From Enchytraeus crypticus (Eukaryota; Annelida; Clitellata; Enchytraeida; Enchytraeidae): 64,000 bases of DNA. Every line of letters begins with the position of its first letter. Within the stretch, counting starts at the first letter, position 1. The position numbers and the translations under genes were made by a program. The stretch spans positions 512,501 to 576,500 of the forward strand of contig CAJHZI010000240.1 in assembly GCA_905160935.1 (NCBI GenBank). Direction: 5' to 3'. This document shows positions 34,950-47,576 of this stretch, one piece after another. Under the pieces are notes generated by a model. It had not been told where the DNA came from and ran no database searches. It saw nothing but the letters and a program-made list of their open reading frames with translations.

Positions 34950-37900
34950 GTATCAATTATTTACGGGATTTTGAATCATGTTCTTAGTCTTTCGTAGCAT
35001 ACCATAATCTCCTCGTCAAAAGTATTTTATGCATAATCTTTATTCACCGAAATACATTACAGTATGAACAGAACTAGATATTAAAACTAAAAATGAATAT
35101 AATGAGATGCAATTCATTTAATTCTTAAATACACTAAATTGAAATAAAAATGCATACATGTCAGTTTTACAGCGGTATGGTATATCATAGTAGAGCCTAG
35201 AATGCAGAGGTACATTATATCACTGTAAAGCATATAATATAGCGGTATGACATATCATAGTAGAGCATCGAATGCCGAGGTATGAAATGTCATAGTAGAG
35301 CATAAAGCGGTACGAGCATATAGCATGAATAAAGCGGTACGGTAAATCATAGTACAGCATAGAATACAGCGGTACAGTATATCATATATGAGCAAAGAAA
35401 ACAGCGGTACGGTATGCCATAGTAGAGCATTCAGTGCAGCAGTACGGTCTAAAATAGTACATCATTGAATTTAGCTGTACGATAGGTCTTAATGGAGCAA
35501 ACTTAACAGCGGTACGGTATATCGGAGTATAGCATGGAATACAATGCTATGGTATATCATAATAGGACATAGAATACAGCGTTACGATGAGACATACTAG
35601 AGCATATAATAAAGCGGTCAGGTACATCATAGAATAGCATATAATGCAGCGGTACGGTAAAACGCAGTATAGCAAAGTACACAGCGATACGGTATAACAC
35701 ACTAGATCATAAAATGCATCGGTACGGTATATCATAGTAGAGTATAGTATACAGCGATATGTTGTGACATAATAGAGCATATAATAGAGCGGTAAGTTAT
35801 ATCATAGTATAGCGTAGAATACAGCGGTACGGTATATCATAGCAGAGCTTAGAATACAGTTGTACGGTATATCACGGTAGAGTTTATAATGCAGCGCTAC
35901 TATCCTACATAATAGAATGCAGCGATTTAGTTTATCATAGTAGAGCATTGAATACAACGGTACGTTAAGACAAACTAGAGCATAGAATGCAGCAATATGG
36001 TATAAAATAGTAAAGGATAGAATGCCATTGTACGGTGTATCATCGTAGGGCATAGAAAATAGCGGTACGGTTTATCATAGTATAGCATATAATGCAATGA
36101 TGCATTATATAATAGTAAAGCATAGAATGCAGCAGTACGGTATATCGTAGTAGAGCATAGAATACAGCGGTACGATAGGACAAACTAGAGCATAAAATAC
36201 AGCGATATGGTATGTCATAGTAAAGAATAGAATTGCGTTGTACTGTGTATCATAGTAGGGCATAGAATACAGCGGTACCGTATATCATAGTAGAACATAT
36301 TTATTTATTTATTAAGCGTATGCGTTAATCCAGATAGTTGCTTCACGTGTAAGGTAACTTAGCGTAGACAGTCCACCCGGTAGGCGGGTTAGAGGGCTCT
36401 CCTCAACGATATGCTTCATGTTTTGCGATTGGCCGCAGTCGCAAAGCGGTGAATCACAAATTCCCCAGCGAAACTCACTTTCTCTGCATCTACCATGACC
36501 CGTACGGAAACGATTCAAATGGCACCAACTTCCTCTGCAGAGATTCATTCCTGGTAGCGCTTGAGACGGATCCCGAACCAGATGGTGGTTTCTAACATCA
36601 GCGACTGATCACTCTAATCTCCACTGGGACAGAGACGCCAAGGGATCACATTGCTGCAGCATCTCCCAAACAGGATATCGAGATTTGAGTCTCTTTGGAG
36701 GAGGATTTTACAAGTCCAGTGATAAAGGGAGGGCATGATTTTCACGGACCCTCTGCAGTTGTTTGTGTGTAATCTCCTTACGGCTGATATGAGAGGGCAG
36801 TATGTTACAAAGAACTGGGAGCCACGGCGTTGGGGTTGATTTGATTGTCCCAGAAACTATGCGCATGGAGTCATTGAGACGCGCATCGACGAGTTTTGTA
36901 TGAGGCGAACGTTCCCATGATGGACATCAGTATTCAGTCACCGAATAGCACAGAGCAATCGCTGATATTCTTAATGTAACTGCATCCGCGTCCCAGGTCG
37001 TCCCCGCCAATTTCTGCAACAGATTATTTCTTGACTTAATTTTTGCTAACGTTTTACTCAAATGTTCATTGTACGACAGCGTACGATCCAAAGTTACACC
37101 AAGATAAACCAGTAGAGGATCAAAGGGTAGCTTTATACCATTCATAGACACATTGAGCTTGTAGTTAGCTTTAGCATTGTGGAGATGAAACACTTGTGAC
37201 TGTTTTTGTGGAGCTTGGAATGAGACGACATTTCTAGATATGTAGTCATCATCAACACATCGTTATTTAATGTGCGCTCGATTTCTCCAAATGTTCGACC
37301 TTGGACAGCGCAACAAATGTCATCCGCGTAAGCGAACTGTCGTGCAGTAGTCGGAGGCAGGTCTCTGATGTAAAGGTTAAATAGGGTAGGAGAGAGAACA
37401 GATACCTGTGGGAGACCGCTCATTTGATTCCTCCATCGACTTTTCCCGTCGTTCATGTGAACTCTGAATCTTCTGTCCTTCATAAACGTATACACTATAT
37501 CCGTGAACCATTGTGGCATACATTTTGAGAGCTTTACTAGCAGACCCGTATGCCATACAGTGTCGTACGCTGCTGTGAGGTCAAGGAATATTACATCTGT
37601 TTTGAGACCTTCTTGAAAACCTTTCTCAATAGTGGAACATATAATGCAGTAATACAGTATGTAATAGTAAAGCATAGAATGCAGCAGTACGGTATATCAT
37701 AGTAGAGCACACAATGTAGTGCAATTGTACTGTATATCATAGTAGATCAAAGAATACAGTGGTACGGTATATCATAGTAGAGCAGAGAATACAGCGGTAC
37801 GGTATGTATATATCGATTATATATATATATATATATATATATACAGTATATATATATATATATATATATATATACGATATATTAAAATCATGGATAAAAA

Positions 37901-38107
37901 GGATAGACCATTTTGGCTGACTCATATGAATACAGTGAATGGCTTATGGAAAATGAATTTATTGCATCTTGGAGTATTTAATTTTTACATTTATACAAAA
38001 CAACACGTCATTGATTGATAAACACTGGATTCAATAAGCAAATAATGAAACACTATTGTATAAGCACTCTATCAAGGCTTACATAATAGTGTTTCATTAT
38101 TTTTCAG
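34950..38107. repeat. Gene A intron 18: 35-bp minisatellite split by a retroelement
   Basis: 35172-36300 and 37631-37815 are tandem copies of a roughly 35-bp unit (AGCGGTACGGTATATCATAG, then TAGAGCATAGAATAC) with variable substitutions, about 37 copies in all. A LINE fragment interrupts it at 36301-37630. 37818-37875 is a TA run containing one short TACAG break. Confidence 0.88.
36301..37630 (-). mobile_element. Jockey-like LINE fragment with 12-bp target duplication
   Basis: Minus strand: EGLKTDVIFLDLTAAYDTVW, SGLPQVSVLSPTLFNLYI, active site FAYADDICCAVQ (37620-37280), then VYLGVTLDRTLSYNEHLSK (37110-37060) and FRWGICDSPLCDCGQSQNMK (36480-36400), the C-terminal cysteine motif. The left flank AGTAGAACATAT (36289-36300) and right flank AGTGGAACATAT (37631-37642) differ by one base and look like the target duplication. 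It is 5' truncated with frame breaks between segments, and an AAATAAATAAAT-type tail at the low-coordinate end. Confidence 0.85.
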
Positions 38108-38199
38108 CTTCTAAAATCCACATGAGTTCTGAAGCAAGAGAAGTTCTGAGATCGTATCGATGTTACAGAACTGAACCGAGAGAAAAGATTTATGTTAAA
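38108..38199 (+). CDS. Gene A exon 19: end of cyclase domain
   Basis: 92-nt exon after acceptor TTTTTCAG, before donor GTAAGT. It encodes ASKIHMSSEAREVLRSYRCY, then RTEPREKIYVK, the usual 'xKIHxSxxxxxxL' C-terminal helix and strand of the cyclase fold. It finishes the split GEA codon of exon 18. Confidence 0.93.
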
Positions 38200-38249
38200 G
38201 TAAGTAAATCTCTCATCTATTGCTATTGTAAAGATCTAAAAAAAAGTAA

Positions 38250-39165
38250 ACACGCATATAGTGAATAATCAACTATGTTGATATCTATCACTTTTAAAAC
38301 CACATGTTTAATCCGTTAGGCAATTTAGACCATTTTCCGCATAACCAGTCCAGTGAATGTCCGAGATTTTACTCTCAGATCAGCGCGACCGGGATTCGAA
38401 CCCGGATTCAAATCACCTTAGGATTTGTCATTTAAAACTTCATGACGTTACCCCTACGCTATTTAGACATTCTATAAATTCTATAAAAATTCTATAACAA
38501 TTTCATGATGGTAGGTATACGAGATCTATGTAAAGTAACTAAATCTCTCTTCTAAAGCTATTTTTAAAGATAGTAAGCTATAATGAAATTTCTATAAAAT
38601 CTTTGTTAAGGTAAATAAAGCTCTCGACTAAAGTTACAGTCTAAATTATGTATATTTTCTGTTTATTTGTTTATTTGCTATTTTTATATCTGTATTTTAT
38701 ATTTTAGTTTTGTAGAAGTATAATTTATATTTTATTTATATTTCTCCATTTGGTGTGTCCGGGAAACTGAAGAATAGAACAACCATTAACTGCAAGTGAG
38801 AGGCGACTGGGTAAGAACTGAGGAAGGCAACTACAAACCACCTCAGAAGCCATATTTTTACCAGGCTACTAAAGGTTACTTAAGGTATGGATAAGGCAGA
38901 GCCATTGTGAAGATTAATTTGTTAATTTATGGAGTGTTCTTTAAATAATTTCAATGCAAACTGTGAGTATGAATAGACACTTAGTCTGCTTTAACACCTT
39001 GGACCTGCCGAACACTAAATACACACATGACTGGAGCCAGTGGCAATGTCGGCTAGATATTAGACCGCCGATCCGTATGTGCGTGGTTCAAATCTTGGGC
39101 TCCCCCGTCATTGACATAGCTTTCGAGTAAGGAAAATGAAGTTAATACTAGCTTAGCTTTACATA

Positions 39166-39225
<60 letters not shown>
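38250..39225. repeat. Gene A last intron: SINE-2, R3-like, SINE-1, TA run
   Basis: 38250-38478 is a minus-strand SINE-2 copy with box B complement GGGATTCGAACCCG. About 38755-38900 has GTGAGAGGCGACTGGG and AGAACTGAGGAAGGCAACTA, shared with 57780-57880. 39030-39160 is a plus-strand SINE-1 (GTGGTTCAAATCTTGG). 39170-39222 is TA. Confidence 0.65.
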
Positions 39226-39228
<3 letters not shown>

Positions 39229-39283
39229 TATTTATATATCATTACGATCGCATATTAGTTCTTATTTTTTATTCATTTTGCAG

Positions 39284-39349
39284 GGAAAAGGCATGCTGCA
39301 GACATATTGGCTATTAGGAAAGAAAACGTCAGAAGCACAGAATGCCTAA
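39284..39349 (+). CDS. Gene A exon 20: C-terminal end and stop
   Basis: Exon after acceptor TTTTGCAG. It encodes GKGMLQTYWLLGKKTSEAQN, then A and stop TAA (39347-39349). GKGxMxTYWLxGK is the conserved final strand of receptor guanylyl cyclases. The tail after it is only about ten residues, short for the family. Confidence 0.93.
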   Translation, partial: GKGMLQTYWLLGKKTSEAQNA

Positions 39350-39553
39350 TATTAGTCCTAGTATAATTAGCATTAACATTCTCGCTGATATTCTTTCAAA
39401 TTAGAATGCGAGTAGGAATATGTGCTTTCGTAAAGAGAGAAAGAGAGACAGAAAAATGGAGAAAACGAGAGAAAGAGACAGAGAGGGAGGGAAATAGACA
39501 TTGAGAGGGAGCGAGAGAGAGAGACAGACAGAGAGAGATAGACAGAGAGAACT

Positions 39554-39602
<49 letters not shown>

Positions 39603-41248
39603 GTTTCAGAAGGGCAACTATTGAGTCACTGATCGTAATGTCATGTCATAGAGACATCTTTTGAACGTGTCTGGTAACTTCTATTTTGGAACATTGCTCA
39701 CTTCACTTCTAAGGTAGCTTGAATTTTGCTTGATCATCGTCATCATCATCTTCACATAAATCCCAGTTTAACTAGGGTCGGGATACGAATAGACTTTCTC
39801 CAGGCTATTTTTAGTTAAATTTTTATCTTTCTTTTTCCTAAATTATGCTTAGTACTAATATATAATCAATTTATTTATTTAGTGCTGGTGGGAAAATAAT
39901 GCTTGTTAGATGAAACGGAATAGTTGTAAACACGCATTATAGTGAATAATCAACTATGTTGATATCTATCACTTTTAAAACCACATGTTTAATCCGTTAG
40001 GCAATTTAGGCCATTTTCCGTATAACCAGTCCAGTGAATGTCAGAGATTTTACTCTCAGATCAGCGCGGCCGGGATTCGAACCCACGGGGATTCAAATCA
40101 CCTCAGGATTTGTCATTTAAAACTTCATGACGTTACCCCTACGCTATTTAGACATTCTAAAACATGTCAAATATAATTTAAGTTCATGAAATCATTATTT
40201 TTGCACTGATCTAGATATGCATGTAAATTCACATGAGTTCAACATCATTATCGATCCACCCCTTCACATTATCTCTATTATCGCTATGTAATTTAATTAA
40301 TTGTTACAAATGTTGCAATATAGTGCACACTATTTTTATATATGTAGGGTGTACTTCATGGTATATTTTAATTACGTCATGATGGACTGCGAAACAAAAT
40401 ATTTTTTCTACAATGCTTACGCACTGAGGTTTCTGTTTTATATATCTCTCTCTCTTAGTGCACTGCCTACTGGCATGTCTGTGGTATAGAGCGCCTCCAC
40501 TCTTCTCTGTCTTCCGCTTTCCTCTTCATTTCCACATATGAGTGGGTCTTTAAATCATCTAACATTCCTAATCTCGGCCTGCTTGCCTTTTGCCTCAATT
40601 TCCTTCCATTCTGCCTTCTATGACCAATAACTCTTTTATAACATCCATAGAATAAATAATTTAGTTATTAACTTTAGCTATTTTATATCTTTGATAGCGT
40701 CACATTAATCTCATGTCATTCTAGTTAACTATTCATTTGACATGTTTGATAAGAAATATATTTTCAATAGTGGTTTTGCTGTTGTAACATTTCTGTCTAC
40801 TGCTATGTTTGCTTGTTGATATTGCTGAGTTGCTGTGCTTCTGTAGAGAATAAAAAGTCCATGGCTTTGAAATTAGAATCCCGTATAAGCCGTTCAGATA
40901 GTGAAATTTACGGTAGAAGAAGCAGGATACATCGTTCCGTTTTATCTGTTTATTTTTTAAATTCTTTTTTCTTACGATGAATACCAAGCTGGTTATTAGA
41001 AAAATATGTTTCTGTTGAAAAAAAATTTGAGTGAAACTGAAATTGTATTATTAAAAAAGAAGCTAATGTTAACGTCAGTTTCCTCACTCGAAAACGATGT
41101 GAGTAACGGGCGATCCCAGGATTTGAGCCCCACAAATACTGATCCGCGGTCGAGAATCTTACCAACATCGATACTAGCTCCAGCCAGTAAGCGAATACGG
41201 TGCTTCCGTTAGTTGTTCATCTGTATCTTATGAAAATAAATTGGATTC

Positions 41249-41282
<34 letters not shown>

Positions 41283-41299
41283 TAATAATAATAATAATA

Positions 41300-42500
41300 A
41301 CTTATGCACGTTCTGCGCTCTAGTCCGAGCTTCTCTAATCCGCGGCTTTTAGACTACGACGAGGCTCTTAGGCAATGCTTATGCGCCGTTATCAACGCAG
41401 ATTTGTCTATTTTGCAGTGGCAGCAAGCCAGTCTACCGGTGAGCATGGGTGGTCTTGGAATTCGTCTTGTTTCCCATATCGCGCCTTCAGCCTTTTTGGC
41501 ATCAGCGATGGGAACGAGGCAGTTGCAAGACGCCATCCTTCATAAGTGCTCCCTTTCTGCCGATAGATCCATTGACGTTGCGTTGTCAGTTTGGTCCAAA
41601 AGCCTCACCTCCAGTGCTCCACCTTCTACCTCAGTCAGTAACCAGAAATCATGGGACCGTCTTATAGTGGATCGGATTTATACCAGTCTGTTAGAATCCC
41701 AGTCCAATACAGTAGACAGAGCACGACTCCTAGCTGTATCAACCAAAAGAAGCAGTGACTGGCTTCACGCTCTCCCTGTTGCTTCTTGTGGGCTTCTTTT
41801 AGACAATGAGGCGATTCGAGTAGCCGTTAGTTTCCGTTTAGGGGCGAAAACTTGAGAGCCTCACATGTGCCCCTGCGGTCATGAAGTCGACGCTTTAGGT
41901 CTCCACGGCCTCTCCTGCAAACGAAGCTCAGGTAGAATGTCTCGCCATCATAATTTAAATGACATAATATAGCGAGCACTTTCGAGAGCAGGCATCCCTT
42001 CCTCTAAGGAGCCAAGTGGGTTGTCCAGATCAGACGGCAAGCGTCCGGACGGCATGACTTTAGTGCCCTGGTGCAACGGTAAATGTGCCGTATGGGACGT
42101 CACTGTCATTGACACTATGGCAAACTCCTACCTGAATGCGACTTCAGTCACAGCCGGTGGAGCTGCTGTTCATGCCGCCTCTAGGAAGTTGGATAAATAC
42201 CGTGATCTGTCCTTAGGTTATGAAGTTGTTCCGGTGGCCATTGAAACCATGGGCCCGATGAATCCCGAGGGAGCTGACTTTATTAATGGCATAGGCAGAC
42301 TTATTTCAGAGCAAACCGGCGATAAGCGAGAGACATCTTTTCTTTGGCAAAGGCTTTCCATGACTTTTCAAAGATTTAATGCAGTCTGCTTCAACAATTC
42401 TTTTAAGCCGATTGATGACCTCGAGTAGCCGGGCGGCGATTCAGCACGTATTGCTCGAATCGTTTTTATCAAACCCCAGGTTCTTTACACCGGGGTAAAT
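41300..42500 (+). mobile_element. 5'-truncated LINE with restriction-like endonuclease, in TAA repeats
   Basis: It begins in a TAA run (41250-41300) and ends CCGGGGTAAATAAA followed by more TAA. One frame runs 41304-42428 with two in-frame stops (TGA 41853-41855, TAG 41970-41972). Motifs: ASLPVSMGGLGIR, SDWLHALPVASCGLLLDNEA, the CCHC-like [24 protein letters not shown], then KRPDGMTLVPWCNGKCAVWD followed by VTVIDT. The last matches the PD-(D/E)XK endonuclease of R2/R4/NeSL-type elements. The copy is dead. Insertion in TAA is like the R4/Dong group, but I cannot fix the clade. Confidence 0.85.
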
Positions 42501-45500
42501 AAAAAAAAAAAAATAATAATAATGATAATAGTAATAATAATAACAATAATAAAAATAAAAATAAAAATAATATGTATATTTAAAAAGCACTGCTCTATGC
42601 TAAATACCACAGTAGCGCTGAAAGGACAGTGAATGCCAATTATACTGGTGGCATAGTGCCACAATTTGTGTAGCGACTAGAACTCTACAAAGCTGTATCA
42701 AAAGTGATCAAATGATCAAAAACACGGAAATCATCACCACGTGGCTACAAGTCTCTTCACTGTCATATCTGCGGCAGTCGCCTCTTATGAACACATGCAA
42801 ATGTCGGTAGGTTTAAATCTCTGTTTTCCCGAACCTACTTGGGTGACCATCATACCCATGTACTTTGGTGGAAGCCTAACTGTTATAGTATTCTTAATAT
42901 ATTCTGAGTGCTAATCGTTTGCTCTCCCCGTCACTGACATCCTATCGTGCAATAAACTGACGTTAAAATTAGAGAAAGTGAGAAAGTGAGTCTTTGTAGT
43001 TCACATATTATTACTGGATTATAAATTAATTCACAAATATAACTTCCATAAGCTTAGAAATGCATATTCAAAGCAATGAACTACTTGAATTTGGGGGAAA
43101 ATTGGGTCTATATTAAAATACTATCAGTGAATTAAAAAATATATAAAAATTATACAACTTTGAGTAATAAATATTTTAGCTAGACCGATAGCATGTTGGC
43201 ATGTAGTTGGACTGAGGATCAGTAGCTGTTCTGATCAAATCCAGTGTTCGCCCTGTCACTGCAGACATGAAACGGACGTTAAATTAGGTTTTAGCTTTTT
43301 CACTTGGGCACTGTGCTGTTTAGAATTAAGGCATAATTGACCACAATTTGATAATTTTATCTCAATACGCCTATTATGTTCAAATTTAAGCCGATAAATC
43401 AGCTAACAATAAATTAAACGAAGTTTAAAGTCTTTTTCCCTATCACAAAGGAAATACTGTCAGAGTAGGTCCTGCTGGAATTCCAACCGATTTCCTCCGG
43501 CTTCTTAAACAGCAAACTTTCTATCCATTTGATCATCGAAACGGTATAAAATATTACACTTAATAATACGGAATATTAAATAAGGAACACTTAAATAATA
43601 CTTTAATTAAAAGTTATAGTTACCACAAAAAGGTTAAATGGCTAAACATTAATTTAGTTAGTATTAATTCAGCTTAGTAACGTTAAAATATTAATTCGAT
43701 CTTCTAAAAGATCGAATTAATATTTTCTGCTTATAATGAGGTGGGCCTTTTATCTTTTACAATTTGTAAAATTTGATTTTTATTGAAATAAAATTTACGA
43801 TCACAAATAACCTGCAGCATAGTCCAATGAAAGGTTATATTCATAAAATTCTGAAGTCAAGAGAAAGTTGATATCATATTAACTCGTTCATAATAAGACT
43901 TCTATCAATTAGATCCTATATCTACGTAGTTAGTTACATGCACTTTTTTAGTTTCAAATCACAACCTACTGTAGAGTGCAGTACAAGCTAAATGTAAGGA
44001 TAAACACATAGACATATTTAACATGAAAACTACATGATACTAAAATATTTAGCAAGCTTTCTTTTTTACAGAAGATTATAATGGAAAATTAATCAGATAT
44101 TCTTTTACTTTTGACTTTGTGAGATTTATAGAAAGGGTCCTACTTAGTGCTTATTTCAAATCTTCGAAACAAAAATTTTGCCTTGAAGAGATGTAAAGGC
44201 CTTACGACTTCAAGATTAATTAGAAATGACTTTGCTATTAAGAAAAAATTCTAGTGTTCTTTTCTAATAAATATTTAAAATTAATTAAAGTTACCTGCTA
44301 TCAACATTGTCATACAGATGTGTTTCAACATCATAGCGAATTAGGACAAATCTTAATAACAATTTGAAAATGGAAAAATAATTACAAATTACTTTAATTA
44401 ATTTCTTTGAAGTAAACATGCAAAATGAAATGTGACTAGAATTAACGTGGAGTGTATAGTCTTATGGTCAATTTTAAAAATAGCTTTTAACATTAAGTTA
44501 ATGTTAATAAGTTAGAAGTTAGAAACACAACAAGTTATAAACACAACTCAGACAACTCTTAAGGTCGAATAGTTAATTTTTGTGTACCTGATAGCTCTGT
44601 AGTCTATTATTCGATTCGTGGGTCTCCGATAACTTTAAAGTCGATTTTTGCTTGGAAAATTGGCAGGTAATATTTTCAAAAGCAAGTTTATATTTCCATA
44701 AAAGGCCTTTCATCACCTATAATGTGTTATTGTGAAGCGTAAAGACTTGAAAACTTTGGCTACTGACGTGGTTTCCCGTTGCATTAATCAGTACTTGCTT
44801 AGTGGACTCTTACGACACATGCGGTTTACCGTTGGTGGTCCTTTCTTCTGTGTCCCGGAAACAATATAGAAAAAACTATTTGATAAGTGATTAGTAGGTG
44901 AGGCAGATGTACATACATGTAGAAGACAATAATATTTAAATTGCGTTTATTCAAAAAGTTAGCAGGTCCAAAGTACATATTCCCACTCACATTCTGCTTT
45001 CACACTTGATAAGGAGTTCTTCATTGATTAACGAGCTAATCGCTTCAAAATAGGCTATGCCTTTTTGCATTATTCTTCATCTAGTGAGCTGCTTAACGGC
45101 AGGTCCATAGCATAAAACTCTTCCAACCAATTTTACCCTCAGCCTTTTTCTTCTCTATATAATTATGAATTTGTTATCAGATCTGCAAGCATCCAATATC
45201 TCAGTCTTCCTCTAACTCTTTACCCCTGCATTTTTCCTTCTATTACATGTACATCCTTTAGCAAACCTTCTCCCCTTATAGGATGTCCTGTCCAGCATTT
45301 CTTTCTATTTTTATCACATTTATTAAATGTCTGTCGGTATCGAATCAATCAAGAACTTGCTTTTTGCATGCAGATTCTAAATAAATAATTTCATAAGAAA
45401 TTTGTTTTCATGTTATTTTCTTGAAACAACCACTACCATAGGTCTACTGCAGATTTTCCAGAGAGATGTAGAGGTTGGTGGACATATAACTGTATTCCTT

Positions 45501-45566
45501 TCCATAATTAATCTCAACCTGTACATAAACATCTCATATAATTATCTACTCTTTCTCTCTCTCTCT

Positions 45567-45618
<52 letters not shown>

Positions 45619-46058
45619 GTGTACGGCCCACTAGTAAGTCCTAAGAATATAACGCCTCCGCTTGCCTATATCTTCCGTTTTCTCGTAATGTTCGCATACG
45701 GGTGTATCTCTAAATCATCTAACATGGTATCATTATTCTTGGGAGATTCTGCTTATAATGAGGTGGGCCCTCTATGCCTTTCTCAGCTTCGACTAACATT
45801 TACTGGGCAGGGCGTCATTTCCTGAAAAAACAATCTTGTCTAAGGATAACTATCTGCTAAGAATATTAATTCTTTATTCTATTTATAGTTAGTTAATCCA
45901 TTAAAATGATCACTTGCGATCTTCTTTTCATCATACTTCTATCTTACCCTCTCTCTCTCTCTTTCTCTCTATCTTTCTCTCAGTTTGTTTCTTGAACTGC
46001 ATTTCTTATATATATCTCACTTCCTGAAGTCTCTCTTTTTACCTTTCTGTTTATTTCT

Positions 46059-46099
<41 letters not shown>

Positions 46100-46839
46100 T
46101 CTATGTCTCTCTCCATTTATAGATCTCTATTTTTTCTCCCTATCTCTCCGTCTCTGTCTCTCAATATATTTCTCTCTTTCTCTTTTTCTCTCTCTTTTAT
46201 GCTCTCCATCTCTCTATCTCTTTCTATTCTCTTTCTCTTGCTCTTTCTATTTTCTCTCTCTTCTCTCTCTCTCTCCCTCTTTCTCTGCCTCTCTCTATCT
46301 CTACTTAAAGCTAGGTAGGCGACGCTACTATGTCTAGCATTAGAGTATCAATAGCTGTCTGCAATGACAGTCTAATTGTCAAATGAGAAACAGCTAGGTT
46401 AACCGCACCATTCCTTCGATTTTGAATTTAAGTTATTCACCACAATATGGCAGATAAAAATAGCAAACGGAACGCAACTAAAATAAAGCCAAATAAATTA
46501 GCCTCTATGCACATAGTTAGTCTAAGCAGAATTGGTAACATATTGTAAACCATACAATAAACAGTTCAAAGTTTGCTAATTCAAATTACATGTAGATTCA
46601 GGATTTAATATTGTTAAAATGAAAATCCACATTTTAAATCAAATGGTAGAAACAGAATCATCATGAATATAGATTGTGTTCAGAGTTGCTGTTGAAACGA
46701 GTTTGGCCGAGATAATTTAAATCAGCTATTAAATTCGGCTGACTGGTAGGTTCTATTTTGCAGACAACATTCATGTTTATGAAGTGGAATATTTCGGCTG
46801 AGCACGTCCTGAGTTATGTACATTGAACCTGTGCTCACG

Positions 46840-46930
46840 TGGTGTAGGTTACGAGTTGAGTGACTAGGGCCTTGAACCAAGGTCACTTGCATCAGCGGCG
46901 AACACTTTAGCCATTACGCCATATCTCCTC
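46840..46930 (-). repeat. tRNA-like repeat remnant
   Basis: Minus strand: ATGGCGTAATGGCTAAAGTG (A-box-like), then CCTTGGTTCAAGGCCCTAGT (B-box-like) at tRNA spacing. The anticodon arm does not fold well, so this is more likely a SINE head than a tRNA gene. Confidence 0.4.
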
Positions 46931-47162
46931 CATCAATTAATTAACTCATTATTCATTTATTCAAAGATAAAATAACTATCAATGGATTGATTTTAGCTTT
47001 GAGCTTTTAATTTTATAGATTTATTAAACGTTCTGTTAAATATATTCAGTATGATCAATTTAAAATTAATGTTTGGTCAATTTAGAGCAGTTTAAATGTA
47101 TAATTAAATATGAAAAGTTATACTTTTATGAGTTCATATGTTATAAATTTGCGAGGGAAACG

Positions 47163-47335
47163 ATGACGAAGGGTTTAAGTAAATCGACTCTACTATTTCT
47201 CGTATCTCTTTGGGTCTGTCCCAGTGGTGAACAGCATAACATTGGCTTTATCAGCAACTACTATGACCACGGAGCCGTGACCATGGCTCTGGACAATGCT
47301 CAAAGAGATGGGTATCTCAAAGGAGATAATTTCAG
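47163..47335 (+). CDS. Gene B exon 1: signal peptide and ectodomain start
   Basis: ATG 47163 is chosen because it opens a clear signal peptide: MTKGLSKSTLLFLVSLWVCP, then SGEQ as a likely cleavage region. The mature part begins HNIGFISNYYDHGAVTMALD, the first strand and helix of an ANF-receptor fold. The earlier ATG at 47073 in the same frame would add a poor, hydrophilic leader. Donor is GTAAGA, phase 2. Confidence 0.88.
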
Positions 47336-47454
47336 GTAAGAATTCGCTAGCTTTTTAATCTTTAACATACATGTACACACACACTCTCTCTCACACACAC
47401 ACACGGTATTTACATGTATATATATATAAATATATATATACATGTATATATATA

Positions 47455-47495
<41 letters not shown>

Positions 47496-47528
47496 ATATA
47501 TATATATTTACATGTCTATATAAATAGG

Positions 47529-47576
<48 letters not shown>

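Larger units (their letters stand above)
678..39349 (+). other. Receptor guanylyl cyclase gene A (19 exons visible, 5' exon off the left edge)
   Basis: Gene-level entry. The 19 exons listed separately join into one open frame of 2977 nt. With a first exon of 173 nt, as in gene B, the total is 3150 nt, or 1049 residues plus stop, which is the usual size for membrane guanylyl cyclases. Approximate layout: ectodomain to residue 437, transmembrane 438-465, kinase-homology domain 497-795, dimerisation helix about 796-841, cyclase domain 842-1028. The family converts GTP to cGMP when an extracellular ligand binds; the ligand here is unknown. Splice phases are consistent at all junctions and no stop interrupts the joined frame, so it looks functional despite introns full of transposons. 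The closest relative in the window is gene B, which begins 7.8 kb downstream on the same strand. Confidence 0.92.
39350..47162. other. Spacer between genes A and B
   Basis: 7.8 kb with no host gene recognised. Contents from left to right: GA tract 39430-39600; R3 scrap 39745-39810; SINE-2 39925-40165 (minus); GA-tailed LINE end 40445-40640 (minus); SINE-1 41058-41187 (minus); restriction-endonuclease LINE 41300-42500; SINE-1 tail 42905-42970 and copy 43180-43300; perfect hairpin 43684-43725; nothing recognised 43750-44760; R3-like scrap 44765-44860; repeat as at 186-330 at 44965-45070; decayed GA-tailed LINE 45080-45345 (minus); short GA-tailed repeat 45545-45840 (minus); CT-rich tract 45940-46305; tRNA-like repeat 46840-46930. 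No clear poly(A) signal for A or promoter for B could be picked out. Confidence 0.6.

Noticed and set aside
35172-37815. CRISPR-like regular 35-bp repeats
   Set aside because: Units are contiguous with no unique spacers, and the genome is eukaryotic. This is a minisatellite.
45402-46318. Frames rich in SLSLSL
   Set aside because: CT repeat read as codons, next to copies of the GA-tailed repeat.
47073-47162. Earlier in-frame ATG for gene B
   Set aside because: It would place about 30 mostly polar and aromatic residues before a good signal peptide that starts at 47163.
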